From: Lactarius indigo
Taxonomy: Eukaryota > Basidiomycota > Agaricomycetes > Russulales > Russulaceae
Reading direction: 5' to 3'
Length of the DNA stretch: 64,000 nucleotides
Assembly: GCA_025766275.1 (NCBI GenBank)
Contig: JAFKAC010000071.1
Span: forward strand, 62,001 to 126,000
Below are positions 52,474-63,998 of this stretch, in pieces. A program made the position numbers and the translations under genes. How positions within the stretch are numbered: the stretch's first letter is position 1; every line of letters begins with the position of its first letter. Below the pieces are notes generated by a model that saw nothing but the letters and a program-made list of their open reading frames with translations, made no database searches and was not told the DNA's origin.

Positions 52474-55032
52474 CTAACATTTGTCGTTAATTACATTCAA
52501 ATTTTGGTAAAAGTGTCTGTCAACGAATGAATTCATATACAATGTACGGCATTCCTCAAGCACGCTTGGGCCCTGCCACTGCTGACGCACAACAGCACCG
52601 AAAGCTTGGTAGAGTTGCACACTCCTACAGACCTCTGCTAGAGGTATGATACTAGCTAAATGACAGTTATTTTGATAACTTCTTGATATCCGGTACATTC
52701 CATGGCATTCATTTGGCGTAGAGAGTGGCGAAAACCACTCTACATAGGCAAGATCTGTTGGAGCAGCTGCGCGTGAACTAAGAAAGATTGAGGATAGTCC
52801 TGATCTTGCAAGCTGGAACACGACGCAAATTTGGGCCACACCAAATCTATTTCTGTGCTTCACCAATACAGTATCAAATCGTCCAGGGATAGTGTCGCCG
52901 TACTGGTTGCATGCTTCTCGTCGGATGTGCAAGACGTCAACAGTCTTCTGGTCAGTGTCATCCCAATTGGTGAACTTGACCCTATGAAATACGGAAACCT
53001 TTCGGAATGGGATCAAAGTATTATTGGCACGCCTCCGAGCCGCACTGGTAGATAACTCTGGATAGTTATGTTGCACAATAAAGTCGCCAAGGGCGTCTTG
53101 AAAGTCAATGGCCCCGTATCTGTCAAATAGAGCTCCAAAAGTTATGCCCTTTTCAGATGGGTGCATCATCAAAAAAGGATGCAACCTCAAATTAAGGCAG
53201 GGATACACCAAACGAGTAGATAGTGCAGAGTGTCCGCACTTGCACCATTCAATAAATGCTGTGTGCTGGTGCATTGCCTCTTGGCACTCCAGCCAAGTGG
53301 TCATTTGTTTGTACTCGTCTTTGAAATTTGTCATGCGATACGCGTTCTTGGCCACGTCAATGTGAAGTCGTTCTGAATATTCGGTGTTATAATTATCAGT
53401 GCTGCCAAAATGTGTGATTGATCTGGTGTAGTGGAGGAGACTATGGAGCTTGGGAAGGTTGAAGTGTTCCCAAACTCCAAGTTCAACAAACACGTCTTTG
53501 TTCTCATGAAATTGGCACAGTGCATTGTCCATTGCATTGAGAGTTTGAGTGGTGTGCACAGGATACTGACTAAGTGTCATGCCACTGTCGGGGCGTGCGT
53601 CTGATCTGTAACAGGTCCTGCCTTAGGCAAAGGATACTGAGTCGACCCACTGCTGAGCAGAATGGCATCTAAGTCCAATGAGTGTTCCTTGATATAGCTC
53701 AAGGTAACAAGGCTTCAGAGAAGAGGGCTGTGGTAGAGAAGAGAGGAAAGTGCTGAGGGAACTAGACAGTATATTGACAAAGCCAAAGCTAAGGAAATAC
53801 AAGGCGTATTACAGGGTTTATATAGCTAGTGTCTAGGGGTGCCAGCGAGGCAGTACAATGCCAGCGAGACACATGCCAGCAAAGTGGATGCCAGCGGAGC
53901 AGATGCCAGCAAAGCAGAGAAGCGAAGGAGGAATGGGAAGGAAGAGAAGGAGGAAAAATATGGGGCATTCATGACACTAAGGTAGATGAAATCGAGAAGT
54001 GCCCACACGGCATGGGCCAAGCGCACTGAGGACTGAACACCTGGAAGAGAAAGATCCACCACAATTCCAAGAATAATGCGAGCTATATCTTTATGCTCTT
54101 AACCGGTGAGCTTTGAGAGCCAGGTGATGCCTTTGTGAAAGTATCGCGCATTGTGGTTCGGTGGTAGACGGCTGCAGCGTGCATCAATCTCATTAGGCCT
54201 GAGTGCGGCCAACCAACGGACCAGATGCTTCAGGATACCTTGATGAAGTTGATGTAATATGTCTGGTGTGATCAAAAGGAATATGTTGGCGAATGGGAGA
54301 CACTCCTAGAACAGATGGTATGTAGGCTTGAGGCCAGTGTCTTGACACGCTGCATGGAACATTGTCAGATTGCCATCTGACAAAGAAAACACATTAACTG
54401 CCACCCCGAAGTTACGCAAAGGGAATCTTGTGTCAGTTCCAAGTTCGCCTTGTGGGACAGTACACTTGGGGCACCTTCCATGATAGGTGCAAGTGACAAG
54501 CGATTGTTTGGGATAGTCGCCAATAAATGTCACAAGAATTAGGTGACAGCAGTACCAAATCCCATCACTGGTGGCCATTGCAATGCTGGTCACACCATAA
54601 GGTTTGATGGGGGCTCCAGCTGCTTCTGAAGGAAAGTGTTCAATGAACAGGGCCTTGTTCTGTTGAGCGTGATTGGAGGTTTCAGTGTGGACAGGTGCAC
54701 TAGTGTCGAGTGCCCTGTCATCTGTGTCAACATTCATATGGTCCAGTTCACCATCTCCATGTTGGTCAAATTGTCAACTGAATTCACTCCCATCTAAATT
54801 CTGTGGTCAATCTATTAGCATGATGGAGTTGGCAAAGCCACTCACCTGAAACACCACCTTCTGGAATGCTGCCTTCTGGACCAGAGACACCCGAAGAGTC
54901 ACACGCTGTGGAGTGATCTAGACAGCCATCGTAGATGGCATGGCAAGCAGCACAAGTTGTCATGCTAAGGTGACGTGAGTACCCAGCATGTGTGAAGCGT
55001 CGACGACAGCCAGTGCAGGTAATCAAGGCCAT
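52474..55032 (-). pseudogene. Plavaka-type (CACTA superfamily) transposase, broken
   Basis: Read leftward. N-terminal zinc finger from ATG 55032 (CTGCRRRFTHAGYSRHL); a middle segment at 54306-54737 (ATSDGIWYCCHLI, GDYPKQSLVTCTYHGRCPKC); then LHQLHQGILKHLVRWLAALR and RYFHKGITWLSKLTG with a TAA after it; then LSQYPVHTTQTLNAMDNAL; and finally the long open stretch 52474-53574 with HFNLPKLHSLLHYTRSI, YNTEYSERLHIDVAKNAYR and a C-terminal variable part. This order is that of Plavaka transposases of mushrooms. A solo LTR (53575-53976) splits it inside FIYLSQY. Pieces between 54737 and 54784 do not join simply; an intron or a deletion is possible. Confidence 0.82.
53575..53976 (-). repeat. Solo LTR (family gamma)
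   Basis: 402 bases; on the plus strand TGTCATGCCAC to TTCATGACA; duplication CTAAG at 53570-53574 and 53977-53981. It contains degenerate copies of the gamma tandem unit (atgccagcaaagcag and similar, 53868-53918). Confidence 0.93.
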
Positions 55033-55225
55033 TGAAACAAGAACTAGTGTGATGTGGAATGACAGTGATAGTAACAGTGACAGAGTGGCTACGTGGCACT
55101 TGAGGTGCAAGTGGATGGGTTGCTGTAAAGAAGGTTAAGCGTGCTAAGAAACAATTATAAGATGTGGCACATACCTGGTGGACAAACTCCCCATCCAAAC
55201 CCTAGTCCCTTGTTGTATCCCCACC

Positions 55226-55808
55226 TGTTATGATCCAACGCTTCAGACCCCAGTCACAGTGTGTTCTCATCTTGTTCTTTTCCCCTTCTGTCCTATACCT
55301 TGTTACCCAAAGGAGCTACTGCTGTTAGTGGCATTACTTGTCTTGATCCAAATGTCTCTTTACTCCATCTAGTTCCTTTGCTTCTGTGTGGGCCTGTGTT
55401 CATGTTGTTTGGAACCTCGCCCTATATAAACCTGTACTGTAGACCGTAGGAAGCCAGACTTGGCTTCGTTTGCAATCTAGCAACCTTGCCTCCGTACTTT
55501 GGTGTGACCTTGCCTTATTCCCCTCTCCTTGTGCATCCCCTACCTCAGTCCCTAACCAGGACACTTTGAAGTCTTTGCAGTTGAACTATATCAACGCATC
55601 ACACCTGTTATACTCTGTGCACTAGCAAGATCAAGTGTAGAGAAGTGTTAGACACTTCGGACAAGGAGTCCTACATTACAGAGTAGTGCTGCACCCTGTG
55701 CCACACTTTTGCCACTTGTATTTCATAGCAATAAGACAACAGATGTCTTCACTTGATACTTGTGTGACTTGAAACCTCTAGAACCCACGCCCCTGCTAGG
55801 GCATAACA
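55226..55808 (+). repeat. LTR (family epsilon), plus orientation
   Basis: 583 bases, TGTTATGATCC to GGGCATAACA. TATATAAA 55423-55430; inverted repeat gaagcca (55450-55456) / tggcttc (55461-55467). Predicted RNA start agacttggctt 55456-55466. Confidence 0.88.
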
Positions 55809-56342
55809 TAAGCCAAGTCTACAACTCCCTACACACCCAAGACACTACTGCCACACAGCAGAGTGGGCAACGATCCAAGAGGACACATCAGCCAACAACC
55901 AGACACTCCACAGAACCCAGAAACGATGGCACAGCCAGGCGACGGATCCTCCCTGACACAAGAGGCAGCTTCAGCCATCCCCTTACACAAACCAGCACCC
56001 AAGACAGACCACAATTGTGGCTAGCATCAGTGTCACCTTTGAATCAGACAACAATTGGACTCCAGTCACAACCAGAACACAAGACGACCTCCCACATCAT
56101 GTTAAAAGCAGTCAACTAGGAAGAGGAGCTCGCTGGGCCACAACACCAAACAGACCACCTTGTTACAAGTGCCTCATCAAAGGCGAACTCAGACCAGTAG
56201 AATTCATCAACAACAACTGGTACATCCTCTGATACTTTCAAAACACACATCATACCAGAGCCATAAACATCACACCACAAAGATTCGCTGAAGGACTAGG
56301 CTGGTGGAATGAAGAAGACAAACAGAACCCAGAAACACCCAC
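55809..56342 (+). pseudogene. Primer site and gag N-terminus of a truncated gypsy
   Basis: Aagccaagtct (55810-55820) is the exact complement of 55456-55466 and serves as a self-primer site. Downstream, KGELRPVEFINNNWYIL, one TGA, then ITPQRFAEGLGWWNEEDK resemble the pre-gag domain of gypsy-3 (RFRPVEFNF, NSRADWGPID). It ends where an opposed LTR begins. An ATG-started stretch (ATGGCACAG near 55926) also exists in another phase. Confidence 0.55.
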
Positions 56343-56924
56343 TGTTATGCCCTAGCAGGGGCGTGGGTTCTGGAAGTTCTGAATCACACAAGTATCAAGC
56401 GAAGACCTCTCTTGTCTTATTGCTATGAAATACAAGTGGCAAAAGTGTGGCACAGGGTGCAGCACTACTCTGTAATGTAGGACTCCTTGTCCGAAGTGTC
56501 TAACACTTCTCTACACTTGATCTTGCTAGTGCACAGAGTATAACAGGTGTGATGCGTTGATATAGTTCAACTGCAAAGACTTCAAAGTGTCCTGGTTAGG
56601 GACTGAGGTAGGGGATGCACAAGGAGAGGGGAATAAGGCAAGGTCACACCAAAATATGGAGGCAAGGTTGCTAGATTGCAAACGAAGCCAAGTCTGGCTT
56701 CCTACAGTCTATGGTACAGGTTTATATAGGGCGAGGTTCCAAACAACATGAACACAGGCCCACACAGAAGCAAAGGAACTAGATGGAGTAAAGAGACATT
56801 TGGATCAAGACAAGTAATGCCACTGACAGCAGTAGCTCCTTTGGGTAACAAGGTATGGGACAGAAGGGGAAAGAACAAGATGAGAACACACTGTAACTGA
56901 GGTCCGAAGCGTTGGATCATAACA
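56343..56924 (-). repeat. 3' LTR of the minus-strand gypsy (family epsilon)
   Basis: 582 bases, the inverse of 55226-55808 with scattered differences. Confidence 0.88.
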
Positions 56925-56950
56925 TGAGCCCCTCTCTAAGTCAACTCTCC

Positions 56951-58369
56951 CTAGAGTGCTCCGAAGTCCATCAGATCGTAGACATCATTGTCCACATCGT
57001 TGGCTGGAGTGCTTTCACGAGGGAGGGGGCATTGATGTTGGCGAAGGAAGTTGAAGGGACCATAGGCCCCACACTTGCAACAACTTTCATACTTGGGGCA
57101 CTTGATTTCTTCGTGGCTGTTGCTGGTGAAACACTTGCCACACCACTGAGTGCGTTCTTCTGGGGCTGGCCAAAGGCACTGGTAGGGGAAGTGGTCAGTG
57201 CTAGAACACCTCCAGCAGTACTTTTGTTTTTGAGGACAAGCGAAGGAGAGGTGGTCTTCAGACTGGCACCTGTAACAAAGTTGGATGGTGCCAGTCCCCT
57301 TCTTGTTGGGCCTGCGCTTGTACCTTTTCTTTCTTTCTGCAGAAGGACTAGGCCCTTCTGGTTCGTCATGGAGTCTTGGCATGGAGTGGTAGCGAGGTGG
57401 AGCAGGGGCAGGAATGGGGTGGACTCCAAAGGGGTGAGTTTCTTCTTCAGGAGGAGAAGGGTGTAGTGTGAGCCACTGGTCTGCAATTCGGACGTAGGCC
57501 TTGTGCTCTTGTAGCCTCCTTCGGGTGCTGGGTAGTTGCATGTCCATGTTGAGGAGGTGCCTTTTGAGGGGCTCCATCGTCTTGTACAGGCCTTCAATCT
57601 CCTTTCGGAGGGCCTTCTGGTTTCGCAAGAATTGGCGAGTCCTGGAGATTTCTGCTGTGAGGCGGTCATCTCCCAGGTCTTCTAGGACTTCATTGACTTG
57701 TCTGGCTGTGGGGGAAGCTTCATCGAAGTTCTGCATCTGAGCTGGGGTGAGGGGGGGAGCTGGATTGTGGGGGTTGTCATCTTTGGGAAAGAGGAAGAGG
57801 GGGAGGCCATAGTGGGGGAGGTTTTTGCCCATGGTGCCGATGGCCTCTTCTTTGCTTTCGCTGATCTTGATCCATTTAGCATCCTTTCAGATGTATGAGG
57901 TTGGGTCAGCGTCATCAGGGATGAGGAAGTGGACATAGCAGCTGCTCCAGGGGTCGTTCAAGAAGAAGGGGTAGCCGGGGTCGTCATCTTCTTCAGCAGT
58001 GATGTGCATCCTTTCATAGTTAATGGGGAGTGCGTCCACGATTGGGTCGTTAACTATTTCACTGAGGCGAGCTATAGTCACTCTAGGATCAGGGGGGGAG
58101 GTGGTAGGTTGGTGTATCTCAGGAGTAGGGGGAGCTGTGTGTCCAGGAGGGGGAACGTGAAGGGCTATTCCTCCTCCTTCTGTTTCTATGACGCTGGGCA
58201 TGGTGGGATCGATGGGCTGTGGTTCCTGGATGAGTGAAGGCAAGGAAGGGGGTTGTACTGGGAAAGGGGAATAGCCAGAGGAGGGTGTGACAGAGGGTGT
58301 TTCATCAAAGGAGCCTCTTTCCATGGCACGGGCAATGAGGCGTTCTACAGAGGAGGAGCGAGAGGGCAT
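56951..58369 (-). pseudogene. Third module with CCHC knuckles, one phase change
   Basis: Two open stretches, 57887-58369 (MPSRSSSVERLIARAMER start; YERMHITAEEDDDPGYPF) and 56951-57832 and upstream, abut near 57890. The second has LPHYGLPLFLFPKDD, EDLGDDRLTAEISRTRQFL (a helical block like that of gypsy-3) and, near its end, CYRCQSEDHLSFAC, CWRCSSTDHFPYQC and a further CGKC/CCKC cluster. The first starts with its own ATG 22 codons after the pol stop region, so in this family it may be a separate ORF. A nucleic-acid-binding role is inferred from the knuckles. Confidence 0.7.
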
Positions 58370-58375
58370 GGTGGA

Positions 58376-59208
58376 GAAGCTAGTGGGGAAGGTGGTTACT
58401 GTTCGTATTGTTACTTCCTTTCATTTTAACCACTGCTTTGCTCCTTTGCTTCTGGGGTTGTTTTCAAAGTGTTCCTGAATAAGTTCTGGGGCGTTGAGAT
58501 TCTTTTCTGGTTCTCAGCTATTGTGTGCATCGGAGTATCCTTTCCACTTGATTAGGAACTGTAACTGGTTCCTGTGGCATCTTGTTTCTAGTATTTTCTC
58601 GACTTCCCACTCCTGTTCTCCATCTACTAGATCTGGGGGTGGTTCTGTAAAGTTCTTTCCATGTAGGGAGGTTTCTTTGTATGGCATCAGGAGGGACACA
58701 TGGAATACTGGGTGGATCCGCCACTGATGGGGAAGTTTCAGGGCATATGTGGTGGCAGAGATCTTCTTTGTGACCCTGAAGGGTCCATATCTTTTTGGGG
58801 CTAACTTGAAACTAGGGTGTGTTGTTTTCAAGTTCCTGGCATCCAGCCACACACTATCTCCTTCTGTGTGTTGTTCAAAGCGAGAGGATCCTTTGTAGAG
58901 TGACTGTGCGTGGGTAATCGCTGCTTGGGCAGTCCTTCTGGCTTCCTGGATCCACTCTAGTCTTTCTTGTGTTCCTGGCACTGTGGTCATTCTTTCTGGT
59001 TGGTGTACTCTTGGGATGTATCCAAGAATTAGTTCATAGGGTGCCTTTTAAGTGGTTGTGCTTGGCCAAGAGTTGTGGGTGTACTGTGCCAGTGGTAGTA
59101 GCTCCGTCCAGTTGTTTTGTTGGTGGTTTATGAACATTCGGAGGTACTGCTCTAGCTACTGGCTTGTTCGTTCTGATTGTCCATCTGTTTGTGGGTGGTA
59201 TGCTGTGT
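58376..59208 (-). pseudogene. Integrase C-terminus and chromodomain, with stops
   Basis: AYHPQTDGQSERTSQ, a TAG where W is expected, LEQYLRMFINHQQNNWTELL, NSWPSTTT with a TAA, APYELILGYIP; then the GPF/Y domain (SVWLDARNLKTTHPS, KRYGPFRVTK) and chromodomain FLIKWKGYSDAHNS, with TGA in place of the conserved W, then EPEKNLNAPELI. The stops at tryptophans are G-to-A on the coding strand. Confidence 0.85.
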
Positions 59209-59833
59209 GATGAACAGCACACATGAAGATGATACTCACAGTGACAAGAAGACTGTGGTGAGATATCAAGAGTGGCTGAAAGGCAGCAACAGGGATGAAG
59301 TCAAGCAGAGTGAAGCAGAGGTTGTCTGGCACACAAACAGTGAGAACTGATGATATACATTGGAGGGAAGGGAGCTTACCTGGCACACAAACAGTGAGAA
59401 CTGATGTGGACCAGGAGCGTACATGGTACTCTACTTATACACTTTCTGGTAGTGACACTGTACAAGGGTTGTAACACTAAGTCACGCAGTACAAGGAAGT
59501 ATTGTTCTACAAACGGACAAAGGAGTGGACGTTCTGAGAACAAGGAAAGAAAGAATAAGGAGAGTCCAGAAGCAAATGATATCATAGTGACATCATAATA
59601 AAGATAAAGCTAAGTACGGAACAAAGGAAAGTACAAAGGCGTTATACAATGCAGAGTCCGGATGCATGATGTTATAGCAGTACAGTGATGTCATGGATGA
59701 CGCAATAGTAAGTCCAGATTGTACAGATCAAACAGTATCTAATCTACAAGTCCTGTATATCTAATCTAAAGCAGTCCATGCTGCAAGTCCGGTCCGTACG
59801 AGCCGCTAAGTGCGCAGGGGTCACTTATCAACA
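59209..59833 (-). repeat. 3' LTR of the second copia
   Basis: 625 bases; TGATGAACAG to TTATCAACA on the plus strand. Clearly diverged from the 617-base LTRs of the first copy (several indels around 59335-59460). Confidence 0.94.
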
Positions 59834-59852
59834 TCTCCCCGTGATCTACAAT

Positions 59853-62800
59853 CTAAGTACACACAAGTCCCATGTCATCGTTGTGCTTCTGTAGCAGGGC
59901 ACGCGGTAGTGACTTTGTAAAGCCGTCCGCAACCATATCCACAGTAGGAGTTCTAATAAGGGTGATGGTCCCCTTTTCGATGTACTCCCTAATGACATGA
60001 TGCCGTATGGCAATGTGCTTAGACCGTCTCCCAGTGACAGGGTTTAAGGCCAAGTCAATGGCACCCTTATTGTCACCATGAAGTGGGATGGGGTCGTCGA
60101 CCTCATACCCGAGTTCCGTGAGGAAGCTCTGATACCACGCAGCCTGGTTAGCCGCGTCGGTCATGGCCATGTATTCCGCTTCCGTTGTGTTTTGGGCAAC
60201 AGTCTTTTGCTTGCGCGAAGACCAGCTTATTGCACCGTTAGCTAATAAGAACACATAACCAGAGGTTGAGTGGCGGTCATCAGTCTGATCAGCCAGACTG
60301 GAATCAGTGTAGCCGTGGAGGCCATCGCCATTGGTGCCATCATAGACAATACGCATATCCATAGTTCCCACTAGGTAGGATAGGACATACTGCGCAAGTC
60401 GCAGATGTTGTGGTGAAGGGTTCGCTGCGTACTGCGCCAGACGTGACACAGCGAAGGAGATATCTGGCCTAGTGCCAATCTGCACATAAAGCAGACTCCC
60501 AATAAGAGATTGGTAGTGAGAGATATCTGAGGCAGTTGCCTGCAACGTATATTTAACCAGGTGCTCGTCAGCACCAGCGGGCAAGGGTGTGTTGTGTGGT
60601 GTGGCATCAGACATGCCAAAGCGTTCAAGGACATCCTTGATATAGCCAGACTGATCTATTTCGATGCGTCTAAGGGAGCGGTCGCGCACAATGCGCATAC
60701 CAAGATAAGATTCTATCTCCCCGAGATCTGTCATCTCATAGCGTTCAGACAAGTCTGACTTAAGACGCTTGATTCCACTCAATGAGGGACCCAGTATAGT
60801 GATGTCGTCAACGTAGACAATAACGAAGAGTGGATCATACCCCTCCCGTTGAGGCATCACATATATGCCAGCATCAGCAAACGTCCGCTTAAAGCCGAGT
60901 GCAGTGAGCACTCCATGGAATTGCAAGTTCCATGCGCGGGAGGCCTGTTTGAGACCATAGATCGCCTTAACCAGGCGACACACCTTCGTCTCAGAGCCAG
61001 TGACAGTGAAACCTTGTGGCTGCTCCATATAAATCTCCTCGTCAAGCACGCCATTGAGAAAAGCAGACTTAACATCCATCTGATGGATGTGCCAGTCCTC
61101 CAGCGCGGCCAACGCCAGAAGTAAACGTAGCGACTCAAATCGTGTGACGGGAGAGAAGGTTTCATCAAAATCTACGCCAGGGATCTGCGTGAATCCCTTA
61201 GCCACCAAGCGAGCTCTGTAGCGGCCATCCGCTTTGAGCTTAAAGACCCATTTGGATTTTACTGCCTTGCGATTAGGTGGGAGATCCACTAACTCCCAAG
61301 TCCCATTCTTAGCTAGGGCGTCCATTTCATACTGACACGCCTTAGTCCACTCATCTGCAGCTGCAGACCGCATGGCCTCTGCATAGGTTGCAGGGTCTCG
61401 GCCTACAAAGGCAGCAGCCAATAACTCCGCATACCCCAGACGCCTGCCGCGCCATGCCGCATTGTCCGCATTGAAGTAACGCAGATTAGGGACAGGGGCA
61501 CGAGCACTGCGCCTTGGTGCATTGTCCATTTCGCGCAACAGCTGACTACGCTGTGCACGATCCTCAAATCCCCCAGGCATTTCTGGTGAGGGAGGAGGGA
61601 CATGGCGCATAATGCGTGTTGCACTAGGACGCGGCGGGGGTGAAGTGGGAGTGGCTTGCTCACGCTTAGGTGTGGTGGGCGGAGCTGGCAGAGCAGGTGG
61701 TGGAGTGGTGGGGTGTGGTTGGACTTGTGGGGGGTCTAAGAGCTTTTCAACATCCTCCTCCTCACTACTACTGGAGTGTGCAGGGGAGGGGGCTCGCATT
61801 GGTGGTAACGCCGGCGGGTGAGGCACGGCAGTCACTGTTGTGCTAGGCACCATTGGTGGTGAAGGTGTGGGGTGTGTCTCAACACCCTGAAGGGACGGGA
61901 AGCTACTCTCGTCAAATGTCACATCCCTGGACACTCGAACAGAGCGGGTTGAGCGGTCCCAGAGCTTATAGCCCTTAGATTCGGGCTCAAACCCAATAAG
62001 CGTGACCTCAATGGCCTTCGCATCCAATTTGCGACGCTTATCAGCGGGTACGTGCATGTACCCCTTGCATCCAAAGACGCGAAGATGTGAGACATCAGGC
62101 ACTTTGCCAGAGTGCCAGAGCTCATAAGGAGTGCACCACTTAAGCCCACGGACTGGGGAACGGTTATAGATGTGCACAGCTGCGCACACTGCATGCTCCC
62201 AGAAGCCTTTAGACATGCCAGCTGTGTGAAGCATGGACATTGCCTTATCCATAATGGTGCGGTTAAACCGCTCGGCTTTTCCGTTAGACTGTGGTGAACC
62301 CGGCATCGTGAGGTGATGCTCTATCCCTTTCTGCTTAAGAATGTCCTGCGTGACACTCGACATGTATTCGCCACCGCGGTCAGAGTGCAGAGCGCGCAGT
62401 TTATGGCCAGACTGGGTTTCACCCCAAGCCAAATACATCTGCAGCGACTTAGCAAGCTGGTCCTTCGACTTAAGGAAGTGTACCACAGTGAACTTAGTGT
62501 GGTCGTCTATGAAGGTGGCAGTGTAGGTCGAGCCTTGCAAGGACTGAGTCTGCATAGGACTGGCGAGGTCACTATGCACAATCTCAAATTGACAAGTTGT
62601 CCTCTTATTTGAGGACGCAGAAAAGGGTTGGCGAGTGGATTTACCCATCTCGCACCCACGGCAGACTGTGTGGGCTGTGGTGGAGCTATCTATGTCCATG
62701 CCAGTAGTGGCAGAGGGACCATGCGCTTTCAGCGCCGCAGAGGATATGTGTCCCATGCGTTGATGCCAGATATCAAGTGTGGCAGCACTTGATTTTGTGT

Positions 62801-63998
62801 GGGCGTTGAGGCCGACGCTTGCTGCGTCCAACCAGTAAAGGTTGTCCTCAAGGTAGCCTTTGGCCACACACTTTTGGTTGATAGATATTTTAAATGAGCC
62901 ACTATCGAAGGCAATCTCAGCACCCTTTTGTGCCAGGGCACGCGTCGACAAGAAGCGCGTCTTCACCTGTGGTAGGTGTAGCACATTACTGAGGGTGATA
63001 GAGATACCCTGGCTCATTGTAAAGACGACAGACCCGACACCCACTTGGTCTATAGTGGACTTATCACCCAGGCGTACAGTGCCTTTAGTTGGGGTGTAGT
63101 CCTTGAAGTCAGACCAATGTGGTGTAATGTGGTGTGTAGCACCACTGTCCATCATCCAACGCACACGCGAGGCAGCATACAAGGCAACAGAAATAGATTG
63201 AGAAGCCCAGTCTATGGCGGGCTCTTCGACCTCCTTAATGGAGGCGGTGGTAGGTACAAGAATGTGACTATTTGCAGCCTTGTTGCCTGCCTTCTCCTTC
63301 TCCTTTGCATCAGCCTCATCCTTTTTCTTCTTCCTGCAGTCAGGCTTGATGTGGCCCTTTTTGTTGCAATAGTGGCAAGTTAGACCAGAGTGGTCCTTCT
63401 TGCCTTTTTTGCCCGTCGACTTGACGGGGGCCACCTTGTTGAGGGAAGAGCCAGAGGGCCCAGCACGGCGAGCTTCTTCCGACACTATGCGTGCTATGAT
63501 CTCAGCGTGCTTGAGTGTGGAAGGGGCCCCACTGGCAAGGATAGTAGAGGCCAACACCTCATAAGAGGGCGGCAGCGCGTGGAGGAGAATGAGGCAGTAT
63601 TGGACGTCAGAGACACCCATCTGCGCGTTGGAAAGGGCAACCCGCAGCTCATTGAGCTTGGCCAGCTGAGCGGCCATGGGTGCGGAGTCGTCGAGGCGGG
63701 CTTGTGTTAACTGAATCCACAGGTTAAAGATAGTAGTGCTGCCCGAAGCACCAGCATATACGTCTCTCAGCTTGTCCCACTTCGCCTTGAAGGTGGCATA
63801 GACAATATTGTCCGCCACAAGGGAGTAGACATCTGGCTTGAGATAGAGGCGGAGGTACGCTTTGGAACGACGCTGGACTGAGTCCCACTCATCAGTAGTG
63901 ATGCCTGACGGGGGTGTGTCCAAGGTGAACACATCTTCAGCCTCATGCAGCGTGAGGATAGCTTCAATGGTCCCAGACCATTCGTTCCAGCCAGTGCC
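59853..63998 (-). CDS. copia gag-pol polyprotein, partial at the window edge
   Basis: The frame is open to the right edge; the gag start is missing (about 59 residues by comparison with the first copy). Domain order is as in 26242-30552: CHYCNKKGHIKPDC, DSGATHH, HQRMGH / CRGCEMGKS, HSDLASPMQ, NGKAERFNR, YVDDI, TEAEYMAM. No stops are seen. Most differences from the first copy are single substitutions, including HSDLAS for HSDLAG. Confidence 0.96.
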   Translation of the reverse strand, partial: GTGWNEWSGTIEAILTLHEAEDVFTLDTPPSGITTDEWDSVQRRSKAYLRLYLKPDVYSLVADNIVYATFKAKWDKLRDVYAGASGSTTIFNLWIQLTQARLDDSAPMAAQLAKLNELRVALSNAQMGVSDVQYCLILLHALPPSYEVLASTILASGAPSTLKHAEIIARIVSEEARRAGPSGSSLNKVAPVKSTGKKGKKDHSGLTCHYCNKKGHIKPDCRKKKKDEADAKEKEKAGNKAANSHILVPTTASIKEVEEPAIDWASQSISVALYAASRVRWMMDSGATHHITPHWSDFKDYTPTKGTVRLGDKSTIDQVGVGSVVFTMSQGISITLSNVLHLPQVKTRFLSTRALAQKGAEIAFDSGSFKISINQKCVAKGYLEDNLYWLDAASVGLNAHTKSSAATLDIWHQRMGHISSAALKAHGPSATTGMDIDSSTTAHTVCRGCEMGKSTRQPFSASSNKRTTCQFEIVHSDLASPMQTQSLQGSTYTATFIDDHTKFTVVHFLKSKDQLAKSLQMYLAWGETQSGHKLRALHSDRGGEYMSSVTQDILKQKGIEHHLTMPGSPQSNGKAERFNRTIMDKAMSMLHTAGMSKGFWEHAVCAAVHIYNRSPVRGLKWCTPYELWHSGKVPDVSHLRVFGCKGYMHVPADKRRKLDAKAIEVTLIGFEPESKGYKLWDRSTRSVRVSRDVTFDESSFPSLQGVETHPTPSPPMVPSTTVTAVPHPPALPPMRAPSPAHSSSSEEEDVEKLLDPPQVQPHPTTPPPALPAPPTTPKREQATPTSPPPRPSATRIMRHVPPPSPEMPGGFEDRAQRSQLLREMDNAPRRSARAPVPNLRYFNADNAAWRGRRLGYAELLAAAFVGRDPATYAEAMRSAAADEWTKACQYEMDALAKNGTWELVDLPPNRKAVKSKWVFKLKADGRYRARLVAKGFTQIPGVDFDETFSPVTRFESLRLLLALAALEDWHIHQMDVKSAFLNGVLDEEIYMEQPQGFTVTGSETKVCRLVKAIYGLKQASRAWNLQFHGVLTALGFKRTFADAGIYVMPQREGYDPLFVIVYVDDITILGPSLSGIKRLKSDLSERYEMTDLGEIESYLGMRIVRDRSLRRIEIDQSGYIKDVLERFGMSDATPHNTPLPAGADEHLVKYTLQATASDISHYQSLIGSLLYVQIGTRPDISFAVSRLAQYAANPSPQHLRLAQYVLSYLVGTMDMRIVYDGTNGDGLHGYTDSSLADQTDDRHSTSGYVFLLANGAISWSSRKQKTVAQNTTEAEYMAMTDAANQAAWYQSFLTELGYEVDDPIPLHGDNKGAIDLALNPVTGRRSKHIAIRHHVIREYIEKGTITLIRTPTVDMVADGFTKSLPRALLQKHNDDMGLVCT

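Larger units (their letters stand above)
56343..59208 (-). mobile_element. 3' half of a minus-strand gypsy element (family epsilon)
   Basis: 3' LTR 56343-56924, then on the minus strand third module, chromodomain and integrase, cut at 59208 by the second copia. The polypurine tract (AGAGAGGGGCTCA) abuts the LTR. It lies head-on to the plus-strand LTR-gag fragment at 55226-56342 of the same family. The left flank is CCCAC (56338-56342); the right flank is beyond the window. Confidence 0.85.
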
